From positions 6,056,501 to 6,120,500 of the forward strand of contig NZ_CP029608.1 of NCBI RefSeq assembly GCF_003352185.1: a DNA stretch of 64,000 nucleotides, given 5' to 3'. The notes beneath the pieces were generated by a model. That model was not told where the DNA came from. It saw nothing but the letters and a program-made list of their open reading frames with translations, and searched no databases. Source of the stretch: Pseudomonas kribbensis (GTDB lineage Bacteria; Pseudomonadota; Gammaproteobacteria; Pseudomonadales; Pseudomonadaceae). A program made the translations under genes and the position numbers. Shown in pieces: positions 1 to 8,224 of the stretch. The first letter of the stretch is position 1. The number at the start of each line of letters is the position of its first letter.

Positions 1-104
1 CCACCCCGGCCTACATGCTGGCGCAGTCGATCAGTGAAGCGGCGTCGGGGATCAACAAGCTGGTGGATCGCGTCCTTGAGCTGACCCACGAAAACGACGC
101 CTGA
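1..104 (+). CDS. elbB: ElbB family glyoxalase, C-terminal fragment
   Basis: Only the last 33 codons are inside the window; the reading frame enters at base 3 and stops with TGA at 102-104. The visible tail begins TPAYMLAQSISEAASGIN and continues to a short acidic end. This closely resembles the C-terminus of the ElbB/YhbL isoprenoid biosynthesis glyoxalase family (DJ-1/PfpI-like), whose E. coli member ends with a TTPAYMLAQNIAEAASGID-type tail. The active-site region lies upstream and cannot be judged. The neighbouring minus-strand gene converges on it with about 45 bases between them. Confidence 0.7.
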   Translation, partial: TPAYMLAQSISEAASGINKLVDRVLELTHENDA

Positions 105-149
105 CGCGCGACAGTGATCATTCCCACGCGCCGCGTGGGAATGACTGCA

Positions 150-605
150 TCAGGATTGGCGCGCCAGCCGCGTCAGGATCCGGTCGAGCGCATTGGCGAA
201 CGCCTGCTTCTCCCGGTCACCGAACGGCGCCGGGCCGCCGCTGACCTGGCCCTGTTCACGCAGATCGGTGAACAGGTTGCGAGTCGCCAGCCGTTCACCC
301 ATGTTCTGCGCGTCGAACTCCTTGCCTCGCGGGTCCAGCGCTGCAACACCCTTCTTCACCAGCCGGTCGGCCAGCGGAATATCGCTGCAGATCACCAGCT
401 CGCCCGGCACCGCGTGCTCCACCAGATAATCATCCGCCGCATCCGGGCCGCTCGGCACCACGATCAGCTTGACGATCGCCAGTGCCGGTTTGCTCTGCGG
501 CTGCCCCGCCACCAGCACCACTTCGAAGCGGCGCTTGAGGGCGAACTTGACCACCAGTTCCTTGGCCATCTTCGGGCAGGCGTCGGCATCGATCCATACG
601 CGCAT
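150..605 (-). CDS. YaiI/YqxD (DUF188) family protein
   Basis: A 151-residue protein opening with MRVWIDADACPKMAKELV, the acidic WIDADACP signature of the UPF0178/DUF188 family (E. coli YaiI), which has a PIN-like fold; its substrate is unknown. Further family marks are VPSGPDAADDYL around residues 54-65, the CSDIPLADR segment near 74-82, and a GERLATRNL block near 107. An in-frame extension upstream would run back into the iron permease gene and has no family similarity, so the start at 605 (or the adjacent ATG at 608) is preferred. It follows the FTR1 gene after four bases and is probably cotranscribed with it. Confidence 0.85.
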   Translation of the reverse strand: MRVWIDADACPKMAKELVVKFALKRRFEVVLVAGQPQSKPALAIVKLIVVPSGPDAADDYLVEHAVPGELVICSDIPLADRLVKKGVAALDPRGKEFDAQNMGERLATRNLFTDLREQGQVSGGPAPFGDREKQAFANALDRILTRLARQS

Positions 606-609
606 CATC

Positions 610-2505
610 TCAGGCCGCCACTCGGCGCTTTTCCGCCACCCGGCTGCGGCCGTACAACACGATGATCGCTGCAATTGCCACGGCCTGCGCAGTCAGCGAG
701 TAGGCGTCGGCATGAATGCCCAGCCATTCGAAATCGAAGAACGCCACCGGCCGAGTGCCGAAGATCCCGGCTTCCTGCAACGCCTTCACACCATGACCGG
801 CAAACACCACCGACAGCGCGCAGAGCAGCCCCGCGTTGATGCTGAAGAACAGCGCCAACGGCAATTTCGCCGAGCCGCGCAGGATCACCCACGCCAGACC
901 GAACAGCAGCACCAGCGCCGTCGCACCACCGGCGAGTACCGCGTTGTGTCCGGCAGGACCGGCCTGCAGCCACAGGGTTTCGTAGAACAGGATCACTTCG
1001 AACAGCTCGCGGTACACCGAGAAGAACGCCAGGATCGCGAAGCCGAAACGCCCGCCGCCACCCACCAGGCTCTGCTTGATGTAATCCTGCCAGGCCGCCG
1101 CGTGGCGACGGTCGTGCATCCACACCCCGAGCCACAGCACCATGACACTGGCGAACAGCGCCGTGGCGCCTTCCAGCAGTTCACGCTGGGAACCGCTGAC
1201 ATCGATCACATACGCCGCCAGCGCCCAGGTTCCCAGACCGGCCAGCAGCGCCAGGCCCCAGCCGACGTTGACACTGCGCACCGCCGATTGCTGGCCGGTA
1301 TTGCGCAGGAACGCGAGGATCGCCGCCAGCACCAGAATCGCTTCCAGGCCTTCGCGCAGCAGAATCAGCAGCCCGGAGATGTAACTCAGCGACCAGCTCA
1401 GACCGTCGCTGCCCAGCAAATCGGCAGACTCCTTGAGCTTGGCCTTGGCCGCGTCGAGACGCTGTTCGGCCTGCTCCACCGGCAAGCCGTCCTGCAACGA
1501 TTGCCGGTAGGCCATCAGGGATTTTTCGGTGTCCTTGCGCACGTTGGCGTCGACGTTATCCAGCGAACTTTCGACCAGTTCGAAGCCTTCCAGATAGGCG
1601 GCGACGGACAGGTCATAAGCCTGATCACGCTCGCCGGCGCGGTAGGCGGCGAGGCTCTTGTCCAGGGTCGCGGCGGTGTAGTCGAGCAACTGCGCCGGGC
1701 CACGCTTGACCTGCGGCGGTTGCGCCCGTTGCGCGCGGAAGGTCGCGGCGGCGGCCGGGCCTTCGGCGGCCTGCACTTCGGCCGGCGTCTGACGGGCGAG
1801 GTCGGCGATGTTGTAGGTCTTTTCGGATTTGGCCGTGGCCGGGTCGGCACTGAACTGGGCGATGTAGGTCGCCAGGTCCCAGCGCTGACGGTCGTCCAGT
1901 TGGTCGGCGAAGGCCGGCATGTCGGTGCCTTCGACGCCCTGGCCGAGGGTGTTGTAGATCGCGTAGAGGCTCAGATGATCCAGACGCCTGGCATCACGCA
2001 GGTTGGCCGGCGCAGGCTCCATACCGACACCCGCAGGGCCATCGCCGGCCCCGTTGGTGCCATGACACACCGAGCAGTGCTGGGTATAGAGCGGCGCACC
2101 ACGGGTCGGGTCCGGGGTGATGATCGGCGCCTGGCTGACTTCATAGGCCACCGCCAGTTTCGCCCCCAGTTGCCGGGCCTGACGGGCGACATCCGCGCCG
2201 TCCTGCTTCGCGGTTATCGCAGCCAGCAGAGCGTCGATGCCCTGCTCCAGGCCGGCCTTCTCCGGTTTGGCCGGCATGCCGGCAATCAAGCCCTGCAGCG
2301 CGCGGGTGAACTCCAGTTGTTCACGGTATTCGGCATCGTCGATGACCTTGCCTGCCTCTACCGTTGGCGGGTAATCGGCGCTGATGTAATCGAGCAGGTG
2401 CAGCGCTTGCGGCGCGCCTTCCACGGTATCGGCCAGCAGATTGAAGCTGCTCAGGGCAAACAACGGGAACACCAGCCAGGCCAGGAATCGGGACGAGGCA
2501 GTCAT
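610..2505 (-). CDS. Cytochrome c-FTR1 fusion iron permease
   Basis: A 631-residue predicted inner-membrane iron transporter. Residues 1-25 look like a signal peptide. A periplasmic region carries one c-type haem site, CSVCH at 144-148, with a likely Met ligand in TDMPAF near 195. The C-terminal half (about 370-625) is an FTR1/EfeU-type permease with seven or so hydrophobic segments and the iron-binding motifs REGLE (384-388), RELLE (441-445) and RELFE (499-503). In the FTR1 family these glutamates pass iron across the membrane, usually with an oxidase partner. The fused cytochrome suggests that ferrous iron oxidation is coupled in cis. No separate EfeO/EfeB genes lie next to it. The start has a plausible purine-rich site upstream. 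Confidence 0.88.
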   Translation of the reverse strand: MTASSRFLAWLVFPLFALSSFNLLADTVEGAPQALHLLDYISADYPPTVEAGKVIDDAEYREQLEFTRALQGLIAGMPAKPEKAGLEQGIDALLAAITAKQDGADVARQARQLGAKLAVAYEVSQAPIITPDPTRGAPLYTQHCSVCHGTNGAGDGPAGVGMEPAPANLRDARRLDHLSLYAIYNTLGQGVEGTDMPAFADQLDDRQRWDLATYIAQFSADPATAKSEKTYNIADLARQTPAEVQAAEGPAAAATFRAQRAQPPQVKRGPAQLLDYTAATLDKSLAAYRAGERDQAYDLSVAAYLEGFELVESSLDNVDANVRKDTEKSLMAYRQSLQDGLPVEQAEQRLDAAKAKLKESADLLGSDGLSWSLSYISGLLILLREGLEAILVLAAILAFLRNTGQQSAVRSVNVGWGLALLAGLGTWALAAYVIDVSGSQRELLEGATALFASVMVLWLGVWMHDRRHAAAWQDYIKQSLVGGGGRFGFAILAFFSVYRELFEVILFYETLWLQAGPAGHNAVLAGGATALVLLFGLAWVILRGSAKLPLALFFSINAGLLCALSVVFAGHGVKALQEAGIFGTRPVAFFDFEWLGIHADAYSLTAQAVAIAAIIVLYGRSRVAEKRRVAA

Positions 2506-2608
2506 GAAGGGGTCTCAATTGGAAATGCGAAGTAACACATTGTTCACGTCGGGGGAGCCTGACTCAAGCTTTCTCTCCAATCCCCGGCACATGGCCATCA
2601 CCCGCCCC

Positions 2609-2614
2609 TATAAT
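2609..2614 (+). promoter_or_regulatory. Possible -10 element for the first COG3014-like gene
   Basis: A perfect TATAAT lies 43 bases before the lipoprotein start codon, in the 151-base gap after the divergent permease gene. No good -35 hexamer is seen 16-18 bases upstream (best is GGCACA), so this is only a weak prediction. Confidence 0.35.
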
Positions 2615-2656
2615 CCGACACCTTTCGCCTCACTGTTCAAGGAAGAGCTGCACTCC

Positions 2657-4030
2657 ATGCGCCAATGCCTGCTGTTCCCGATGTTAATCGGCACGCTCCT
2701 GCTACTGAGCGGATGCGCCGCCTACCGCAATTACGATCTGGAGATGCAGCAGACCAATGACCGATTGATGCTCGGCGACTATCAGGGCGCCCTGGATGTG
2801 CTGGAGTGGCACAACCCCTGGGAAGACAAGGACCTGCTCTATTACTTCGAGAAGGGCTCGATTCTCAGCTTCGCCAACGCACGCCCCCAGAGCCAGACAG
2901 CCTGGCGCAGCGCCGACCGCATGGTGTTTCAACGTGAAGAAGCCGTGCCTTCCGCCCCCATGAAGCTGCTCAACCGGTTTGCCTATGAAATGGGCACCAT
3001 GCTGGTCAACGACAAGTTGAGCCGCTACGACGGCTACGACTACGAGAAGGTCATGTTGACCACACAGATGGCCCTCAACCAATTGGGCGAAAGTGATTTC
3101 GACGGCGCCCGTGCCGACATCAAGAAGACCCACGAACGTGAGGCACTGATCGCCCGCCAGCGGGAGCGCCAGTACGAAGAGCTCGAGGAACAGGCGAAGG
3201 CTCAAGGCATCGTCGTGAAATACAAGGATCTGCAGGGCTATCCCGTCACCACCCTGGATGCGCCGGCAGTGATCGAACTGAAGAACGGCTACCAGAGTGC
3301 TTTCAGCCATTACCTGGCCGGCTTCACCTACGAAGCGCTGGGTGAGCGGGATCTGGCCGCACCGGGTTATCGCCAGGCCATCGAGCTGCGCCCGAACATC
3401 CCCTTCCTCGAACAGGCGTTGCGCAATCTCGACAGACCGCCGGCCAAGGATGATGAAAGCGACGTTCTGATTGTCGTCCAGAGCGGTCTGGCACCGGCAC
3501 GCAGCTCGGTCACTGTGCCGATCCCGGTGCGGCTCAATGAAAACCTGGTCATTACCGCGCCGATCTCCTTTCCCATCCTGGTGCCGGATACCGTCACTCC
3601 GGCGTTCGACCACATCATGGTGGATGGCCGCAAACGCCCGCTGACCGCGATCAACAGCGTCACCGACATGGCGTTTCGTACGTTGCGCGACGACATGCCG
3701 GCGATCATTTCCCGGGCGATGTTCCGCGCCAATATGGCCGCCATTTCCCAGGCTCAGGAAAACGAACGCAATCCGGCCAAGGCCTCGCTGGTCGTCACCG
3801 AACACGACCCCTTTGAGGAGGCCGACACCCGAACCTGGCGCACGCTCCCCGACAAGACCCTGGTGGCGCGCATACGACTGAAGAAAGGCAATCATCAATT
3901 CAATGCGCCCAATGCCCCCGGAGCGCCATCGGTCACCCTGCGCATCGACCGCGATCACCAGTTGGTCAATTTGCGGGTTCTGCGGGATATCGCCAACGTA
4001 ATCGGCAATGCCAGGCTGCCGGATAAGTAA
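2657..4030 (+). CDS. COG3014-like TPR lipoprotein, paralogue 1
   Basis: A 457-residue predicted outer-membrane lipoprotein. The ATG at 2657 follows GGAAGAG and starts a signal peptide ending in the lipobox LLSGC; no Asp follows the Cys, which favours outer-membrane sorting. The mature protein has alpha-helical, TPR-like repeats (for example the YEALGERDLAAPGYRQAIEL unit) and a C-terminal beta-rich part with DTRTWRTLPD. It is clearly homologous along its whole length to the next gene at 4233-5627, sharing KDLLYYFEKG, YDYEKVMLTTQMALN, DIKKTHERE and YQSAFSHYLAGF. Family members usually sit beside YcfL and LpoB genes. The copy is followed by a 202-base gap with its own promoter, so it is probably transcribed separately. 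Function unknown. Confidence 0.8.
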   Translation: MRQCLLFPMLIGTLLLLSGCAAYRNYDLEMQQTNDRLMLGDYQGALDVLEWHNPWEDKDLLYYFEKGSILSFANARPQSQTAWRSADRMVFQREEAVPSAPMKLLNRFAYEMGTMLVNDKLSRYDGYDYEKVMLTTQMALNQLGESDFDGARADIKKTHEREALIARQRERQYEELEEQAKAQGIVVKYKDLQGYPVTTLDAPAVIELKNGYQSAFSHYLAGFTYEALGERDLAAPGYRQAIELRPNIPFLEQALRNLDRPPAKDDESDVLIVVQSGLAPARSSVTVPIPVRLNENLVITAPISFPILVPDTVTPAFDHIMVDGRKRPLTAINSVTDMAFRTLRDDMPAIISRAMFRANMAAISQAQENERNPAKASLVVTEHDPFEEADTRTWRTLPDKTLVARIRLKKGNHQFNAPNAPGAPSVTLRIDRDHQLVNLRVLRDIANVIGNARLPDK

Positions 4031-4063
4031 TGGCATCTAACTAACCGGTGCAATTAAAAAGCT

Positions 4064-4093
4064 ATTACATGGCCAGCATCGCCCGCTTATAAT
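4064..4093 (+). promoter_or_regulatory. Sigma-70 type promoter of the LpoB cluster
   Basis: ATTACA at 4064-4069 (four of six matches to the -35 consensus), an 18-base spacer and a perfect TATAAT at 4088-4093, in the 202-base gap before the second COG3014-like gene. The transcript would have a leader of about 130 bases before the start at 4233. Confidence 0.5.
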
Positions 4094-4232
4094 GCCGCGC
4101 CCTCGTTATCGCGATGCGGCATTAAAGCTCCTCTGTTTATGAGGAATTGGCAGGAGGCCAGCGCCACTGCCGATCGGTCCCAGCAGCCCGACCCGCACCC
4201 GAGGCTGTCGCTACTCATGGAAGAAGTACCCC

Positions 4233-5627
4233 ATGGCATTCCGCGCTCCCACTCTGATCGCGCTTGGCGCAGTCACTCTGCTGTCCGGCTGTTCGGCGTT
4301 TCGCAACTACGATTCCGAACTGGCCCAGACCAACCAGCAACTGGCCACCGGCAACGTCGACGCCGCCCTGACCCTGCTGGAAAAGAACAACACCGGCCCG
4401 GACAAGGACCTGCTCTATTACTTCGAGAAAGGTGAACTGCTGCGCGCCAAGGGCGACCTGTCCGGCAGCCAGAACGCCTGGACCAGCGCCGACCAGGTGG
4501 TCGGCAAGTGGGAGGATTCGGTCAAGCTCGACACCGACAAGTACTTGGCCCAGTTCGGCAGCTTCCTGGTCAATGACAAGGTCCGTCGCTACGAAGGCTA
4601 CGACTACGAAAAAGTCATGTTGACCACGCAGATGGCCCTGAACCTGCTGGCGGTCAACGATTTCGACGGCGCCCGCACCGCGATCAAGAAGACCCACGAA
4701 CGTGAAGCCGTGATCGCCGACCTGCGTGACAAGGAATACCTCAAGAGCGAAGAGGAAGCCGACAAAGAAGGCATCAAGACCCAGTACAAAGACCTGCAAG
4801 GCTACCCGGTCGCCAGCCTCGACGCCCCGGAAGTGGTCGGCCTGAAAAACAGCTACCAGAGTGCGTTCAGCCACTATCTGGCCGGTTTCGTCTACGAAGC
4901 CCTGGATGAAAAAGACCTGGCCGCGCCGGGCTACCGCAAGGCGGCCGAGCTGCGTCCGAACACGCCGCTGCTGGAGCAGGCGCTGGTCAACCTCGACAAA
5001 CCGGTCAAGAGCGATGACAGCGACGTCCTGATCGTGGTGCAAAGCGGTCTGGCACCGGCCCGCGACTCGATCCGCGTGCCGCTGCCGCTGCCGATCTCCA
5101 ACAACGTGGTGATCACCCCGCTGTCGTTCCCGATCATCAAGCCTGACACCTCGACCGCGACCTTCGCGCAGATCGGCGTCGACGGCCAGCAACTGAACCT
5201 GACCGCCCTCAACAGCACCACCGCCATGTCCCGCCGCGCCCTGCGCGATGACATGCCGGGGATCATCGTGCGCACCATGGTGCGGGCAATCACCAAAGGC
5301 GTGGCGCAGAAGAAGATCAACGAAACCAATCCGCTGGCGGGTCTGGCCGTGGGTATCTCTTCAGCGGTGCTCGAAGGTGCCGATACCCGTACGTGGCGTA
5401 CCCTGCCGGACACCACTCAAGTGGTACGTCTGCGCCTGAAAAAGGGTGAGCACCAGGTTACTTTGCCGAGCGCCGTAGGTGGCACGCTGGTCAAGGTCAC
5501 CGTCGATCAGCGTTATCAGGTGATCTCCCTGCGCGCCGTCGGCAATCAGGTGTTCGCCGCCGGCCTCGCCGCCCACGTGACCCCGAGCGCCGGCACTACC
5601 GCCGTAGCCAGCCTCAAACAACCTTAA
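4233..5627 (+). CDS. COG3014-like TPR lipoprotein, paralogue 2
   Basis: A 464-residue predicted outer-membrane lipoprotein and first gene of a tight four-gene run. The signal peptide ends in LLSGC with Ser after the Cys. The body is helical and TPR-like, with YEALDEKDLAAPGYRKAAEL as the clearest repeat, then a beta-rich C-terminal domain (about 290-450) including GADTRTWRTLPD. It is a full-length paralogue of the gene at 2657-4030, with long identical blocks in the helical half and more divergence in the tail. YcfL starts 15 bases downstream. The context points to a role at the outer membrane with LpoB-type proteins, but no biochemical function can be read from the sequence. Confidence 0.82.
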   Translation: MAFRAPTLIALGAVTLLSGCSAFRNYDSELAQTNQQLATGNVDAALTLLEKNNTGPDKDLLYYFEKGELLRAKGDLSGSQNAWTSADQVVGKWEDSVKLDTDKYLAQFGSFLVNDKVRRYEGYDYEKVMLTTQMALNLLAVNDFDGARTAIKKTHEREAVIADLRDKEYLKSEEEADKEGIKTQYKDLQGYPVASLDAPEVVGLKNSYQSAFSHYLAGFVYEALDEKDLAAPGYRKAAELRPNTPLLEQALVNLDKPVKSDDSDVLIVVQSGLAPARDSIRVPLPLPISNNVVITPLSFPIIKPDTSTATFAQIGVDGQQLNLTALNSTTAMSRRALRDDMPGIIVRTMVRAITKGVAQKKINETNPLAGLAVGISSAVLEGADTRTWRTLPDTTQVVRLRLKKGEHQVTLPSAVGGTLVKVTVDQRYQVISLRAVGNQVFAAGLAAHVTPSAGTTAVASLKQP

Positions 5628-5642
5628 GAACGGAGTCTTTGC

Positions 5643-6017
5643 ATGCGATTCAAACTCTTCGCTGTCGCCGCCCTCGCCGTGCTGGCCAGCGGCTGCGCCA
5701 CCCCGCCACCACCGGAGCCGGGCAGCGCCGCGAGCAAGGTCGTGGCCATGGGCCCGCAGAAACACATCGCGGTCGGCGCCATGCGCGTCGCCCGCGAGAA
5801 CGGCTTCATGACCGTCAATGTGCAGTTGACCAACACCCTCAACAGCAACAAGACGTTCTACTACCGCTTCGCCTGGCTCGGCGCGGAAGGTTTCCCGATC
5901 GCCGAGGAAGAAGTCTGGAAGAGCCAGATGATGTACGGCGCCCAGACCAGCTTCATCCAGGGCATCGCCCCGACGCCGAAAGCCGTGGACTTCCGTCTGG
6001 AACTCAAGACGCCTTAA
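5643..6017 (+). CDS. ycfL: YcfL (DUF1425) family lipoprotein
   Basis: A 124-residue lipoprotein with a signal peptide ending in LASGC (Cys near 18) and a Pro-rich linker (ATPPPPEPGS). The remainder resembles the DUF1425/YcfL beta-sandwich: VNVQLTNTLNSNKTFYYRFAW near 60-80, where family members have an immunoglobulin-like fold. In E. coli ycfL lies directly before lpoB, and the same pairing is kept here with a 36-base gap. The start is preceded by an AACGGAG-type ribosome site. Its role is unknown; the conserved adjacency suggests a structural partner of LpoB. Confidence 0.85.
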   Translation: MRFKLFAVAALAVLASGCATPPPPEPGSAASKVVAMGPQKHIAVGAMRVARENGFMTVNVQLTNTLNSNKTFYYRFAWLGAEGFPIAEEEVWKSQMMYGAQTSFIQGIAPTPKAVDFRLELKTP

Positions 6018-6053
6018 GCCCGACACCCTATTCCCGATTCAGAGAGCATTCCC

Positions 6054-6641
6054 ATGTTTGCACGCTTTTCCTTCATCGCTGTCCTCGCCCTGCTGGCCTC
6101 CGGTTGCGCCAACACTTCGCCGACCCTGGGCAGCAAGAACATCAGCTACGGCGACACCAAGGCCGTTGAAACCGTGACCAACGAGTTCGGCTCGACCGAC
6201 CTGCAGATGATCGCCGAATCGATGACCCGCTCCCTGGCCCAGTCCGGCATTCTGCAGGGCCGCCCGGTGGTTCAGGTCTACGACGTGAAGAACAAGACCA
6301 GCGAATACATCGACACTCGCGAAATCACCACCAGCATCAAGACCCAGCTGATGAAGTCCGGCACCGCCCGCTTCGCCAGCGACAACACCGCGATGCAGAG
6401 CCAGGTCGACCAGCTCAAGCTGCAAAACCAGAGCGGCCTGTACAAGAAGAGCACCGTGGCCAAGACCGGCAACATGATCGCCGCCAAATACCGTCTTGAA
6501 GGTTCGATCAGCTCGATCGTCAAGCGCAGTAGCGACTACAAGGACGTCTTCTACAAATTCAGCCTGCAACTGATCGACGTTGAAAGCGGTCTGGCCGAGT
6601 GGATGGACGAGAAAGAGATCCGCAAAACCACGGAGCGTTAA
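6054..6641 (+). CDS. lpoB: Penicillin-binding protein activator LpoB
   Basis: A 195-residue outer-membrane lipoprotein with lipobox LASGC. The core matches LpoB strongly: a FGSTDLQMIAESMTRSL block near 43-59, KNKTSEYIDTREITTSI near 81-97, GSISSIVKRSSDYKDVFYK near 158-176 and the final EWMDEKEIRKT. In E. coli LpoB reaches through the peptidoglycan and stimulates the synthase PBP1b. The long disordered Pro-rich linker of the E. coli protein is almost absent here, so its reach would be much shorter. Pseudomonas aeruginosa PBP1b is known to use a different activator, LpoP, so the partner of this protein is uncertain. The next gene starts three bases downstream. Confidence 0.85.
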   Translation: MFARFSFIAVLALLASGCANTSPTLGSKNISYGDTKAVETVTNEFGSTDLQMIAESMTRSLAQSGILQGRPVVQVYDVKNKTSEYIDTREITTSIKTQLMKSGTARFASDNTAMQSQVDQLKLQNQSGLYKKSTVAKTGNMIAAKYRLEGSISSIVKRSSDYKDVFYKFSLQLIDVESGLAEWMDEKEIRKTTER

Positions 6642-6644
6642 TCG

Positions 6645-7388
6645 ATGCGCGCATGGATTGGCATGATGGCCCTGGCTTGCGCGTTCAGCGCGCAAGCGGC
6701 CCCGAAAGTCGCGGTAACGGATCTGGCGTATCAGGAGCGCGTGGAGCAATACATCCACATCGTTTCGTCGAAGAACAATTACCGCGAGGGCTACTACAGC
6801 TCCAGCGGTTCTTCGAGCTACGACGAGTTCGAAGCCAACACCAGCTACATCGAGCAGGCCGAGCTGCGCAAATTCACCGGCGACATCAAGGGTGAAATCC
6901 TGCGCACCGGCATGTTCCAGTTGATTCAGGGCACGCCTTACACCGCCTCGTCCAAGGGTGACATCTACGATGTGATCAAGCGGATCAAGGCCGGCAACTT
7001 CAAGGGCGCCGACTATGTGCTGTTCGGTACGGTGTCGGACATCGACTTCACCCAGGACATGAACGAGCTGGCCAACACCGACAGCTATTCAGCCGTACTG
7101 GGCCTGACGCTGGTGGCGGACTTCAGCCTGATCAACACCAGGACCTACGAAATCACCTCGGCCTTCACGGCCATGGGCGAAGCGCAGGACACCAAACTGG
7201 TGAACCACCGCGACATCAAGATCTCGCTGAACCGCCCACGGGTAGTGCGTGATGTCTCGAAGGCGCTGGGTGAAGACGTGGCCGGACAGCTGAGCATGCA
7301 GCTCGGCGGTGGCGGTTACGAGCAACCGCGTGAACCGCAGCAGCGCAACAATCTGCCGCGTGATACGGCGCCGGTGATTCTGCACTGA
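6645..7388 (+). CDS. Periplasmic CsgG/LpoB-like protein
   Basis: A 247-residue protein with an N-terminal signal peptide (cleavage near AQA|AP at about 19) but no lipobox, so it should be a soluble periplasmic protein. It keeps the order of elements seen in CsgG/LpoB-fold proteins: a start of KVAVTDLAY, a ELRKFTGDIKGEILRTGMFQLI helix-strand unit, GADYVLFGTVSDIDF near 123-137 and a long strand TLVADFSLINTRTYEI. A Ser/Tyr/Gly-rich loop near 47-60 (REGYYSSSGSSSYDEF) is unusual. The C-terminus is Gln/Pro/Arg-rich and probably disordered. It is translationally close to lpoB and ends the cluster before a strong terminator. Function unknown. Confidence 0.75.
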   Translation: MRAWIGMMALACAFSAQAAPKVAVTDLAYQERVEQYIHIVSSKNNYREGYYSSSGSSSYDEFEANTSYIEQAELRKFTGDIKGEILRTGMFQLIQGTPYTASSKGDIYDVIKRIKAGNFKGADYVLFGTVSDIDFTQDMNELANTDSYSAVLGLTLVADFSLINTRTYEITSAFTAMGEAQDTKLVNHRDIKISLNRPRVVRDVSKALGEDVAGQLSMQLGGGGYEQPREPQQRNNLPRDTAPVILH

Positions 7389-7404
7389 CCGACCGCCGCA
7401 AACG

Positions 7405-7435
7405 AAAAAGGCGACCTGAAAAGGTCGCCTTTTTT
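7405..7435. terminator. Bidirectional rho-independent terminator
   Basis: Stem GGCGACC (7410-7416) and GGTCGCC (7423-7429) around a six-base loop, flanked by A5 on the left and T6 on the right. It lies between the convergent CsgG-like gene and the LysE gene and can serve both. Confidence 0.85.
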
Positions 7436-7448
7436 ATGCCTGCCCGCT

Positions 7449-8081
7449 TTACGCGGCGGCTTTGCGCAACGTCGCCATGAACGCCGCTGCACCGATGAAC
7501 AGCCCGGCAAACGTACGGTTCATGCGTTTCTGCTGGGTCGGCGTGCGCAACAGGCGCAGCACCTTAGACGCCAGCCCGGTGTAGCCGGCCATGACGATCA
7601 GGTCGACGCAGATCATGGTCACGCCGATCACCACGTACTGGATCAGCAGCGGCGCGTGAGGATTGATGAACTGCGGCAGCACCGCCAGCATGAACACCAG
7701 GGCCTTGGGGTTGCTGATGTTCACCAGAAAGCCACGGAACACCAGCGCCATCGGCCGGCCGATCGGGCGTACGGCCGCGTCATCGCTCATGTCCATCGGC
7801 AGTGCGCGCCACTGCTTGATCGCCAGGTAAACCAGGTACGCGACGCCGAACCATTTGATCGCATGGAACGCGGTGGCTGAAGCGGTGAGGATCGCGCCGA
7901 CACCGGCGCCGACGATGGCAATCTGCAGGGCTAGACCCAGTTGCAGGCCCAGGGCGTTCCAGTAACCGCGCCAGAAACCGTATTGCAGGCCGCTGGACAT
8001 CGACGCAATGGCGCCGGCACCCGGAGAAAGACTGATCACCCAGCAGGCGGCAAAAAACGCCAGCCATGTTTGAAGCTCCAT
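7449..8081 (-). CDS. LysE/RhtB family amino acid exporter
   Basis: A 210-residue inner-membrane protein with about six hydrophobic segments. It carries the LysE/RhtB family marks SLSPGAGAIASMSSGLQYGF near 18-37 and FLVNISNPKALVFMLAVLPQF near 122-142. Members export amino acids, homoserine or homoserine lactones; the substrate cannot be predicted from sequence alone. The start at 8081 is chosen because GAGG precedes it at good distance and the protein then begins at the first membrane helix; an upstream in-frame ATG would add a polar tail. The gene is monocistronic. Confidence 0.85.
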   Translation of the reverse strand: MELQTWLAFFAACWVISLSPGAGAIASMSSGLQYGFWRGYWNALGLQLGLALQIAIVGAGVGAILTASATAFHAIKWFGVAYLVYLAIKQWRALPMDMSDDAAVRPIGRPMALVFRGFLVNISNPKALVFMLAVLPQFINPHAPLLIQYVVIGVTMICVDLIVMAGYTGLASKVLRLLRTPTQQKRMNRTFAGLFIGAAAFMATLRKAAA

Positions 8082-8177
8082 CGCACACCTCGACTCAGAC
8101 TCGTGACAAACGTCCAAGCTAATGCGATTCAGGCTGGATGACTACCGATTTTTTTCAGGATGTTACAGCCGCCGACC

Positions 8178-8204
8178 GTGGGAGCGAGCCTGCTCGCGAA
8201 GGCG
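8178..8204. repeat. Single REP palindrome
   Basis: One copy of the GTGGGAGCGAGCCTGCTCGC type repetitive extragenic palindrome, without an inverted partner nearby, in the gap between the LysE and MscS genes. Confidence 0.75.
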
Positions 8205-8224
8205 TCAGTACAGACGCCGGGAGC

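Noticed and set aside
469..2535. A 688-codon open frame on the plus strand across the iron permease gene
   Set aside because: It is antisense to a clear FTR1 permease, is full of His, Gln and Arg with no domain, and has no ribosome site; GC-rich codon bias opens such frames.
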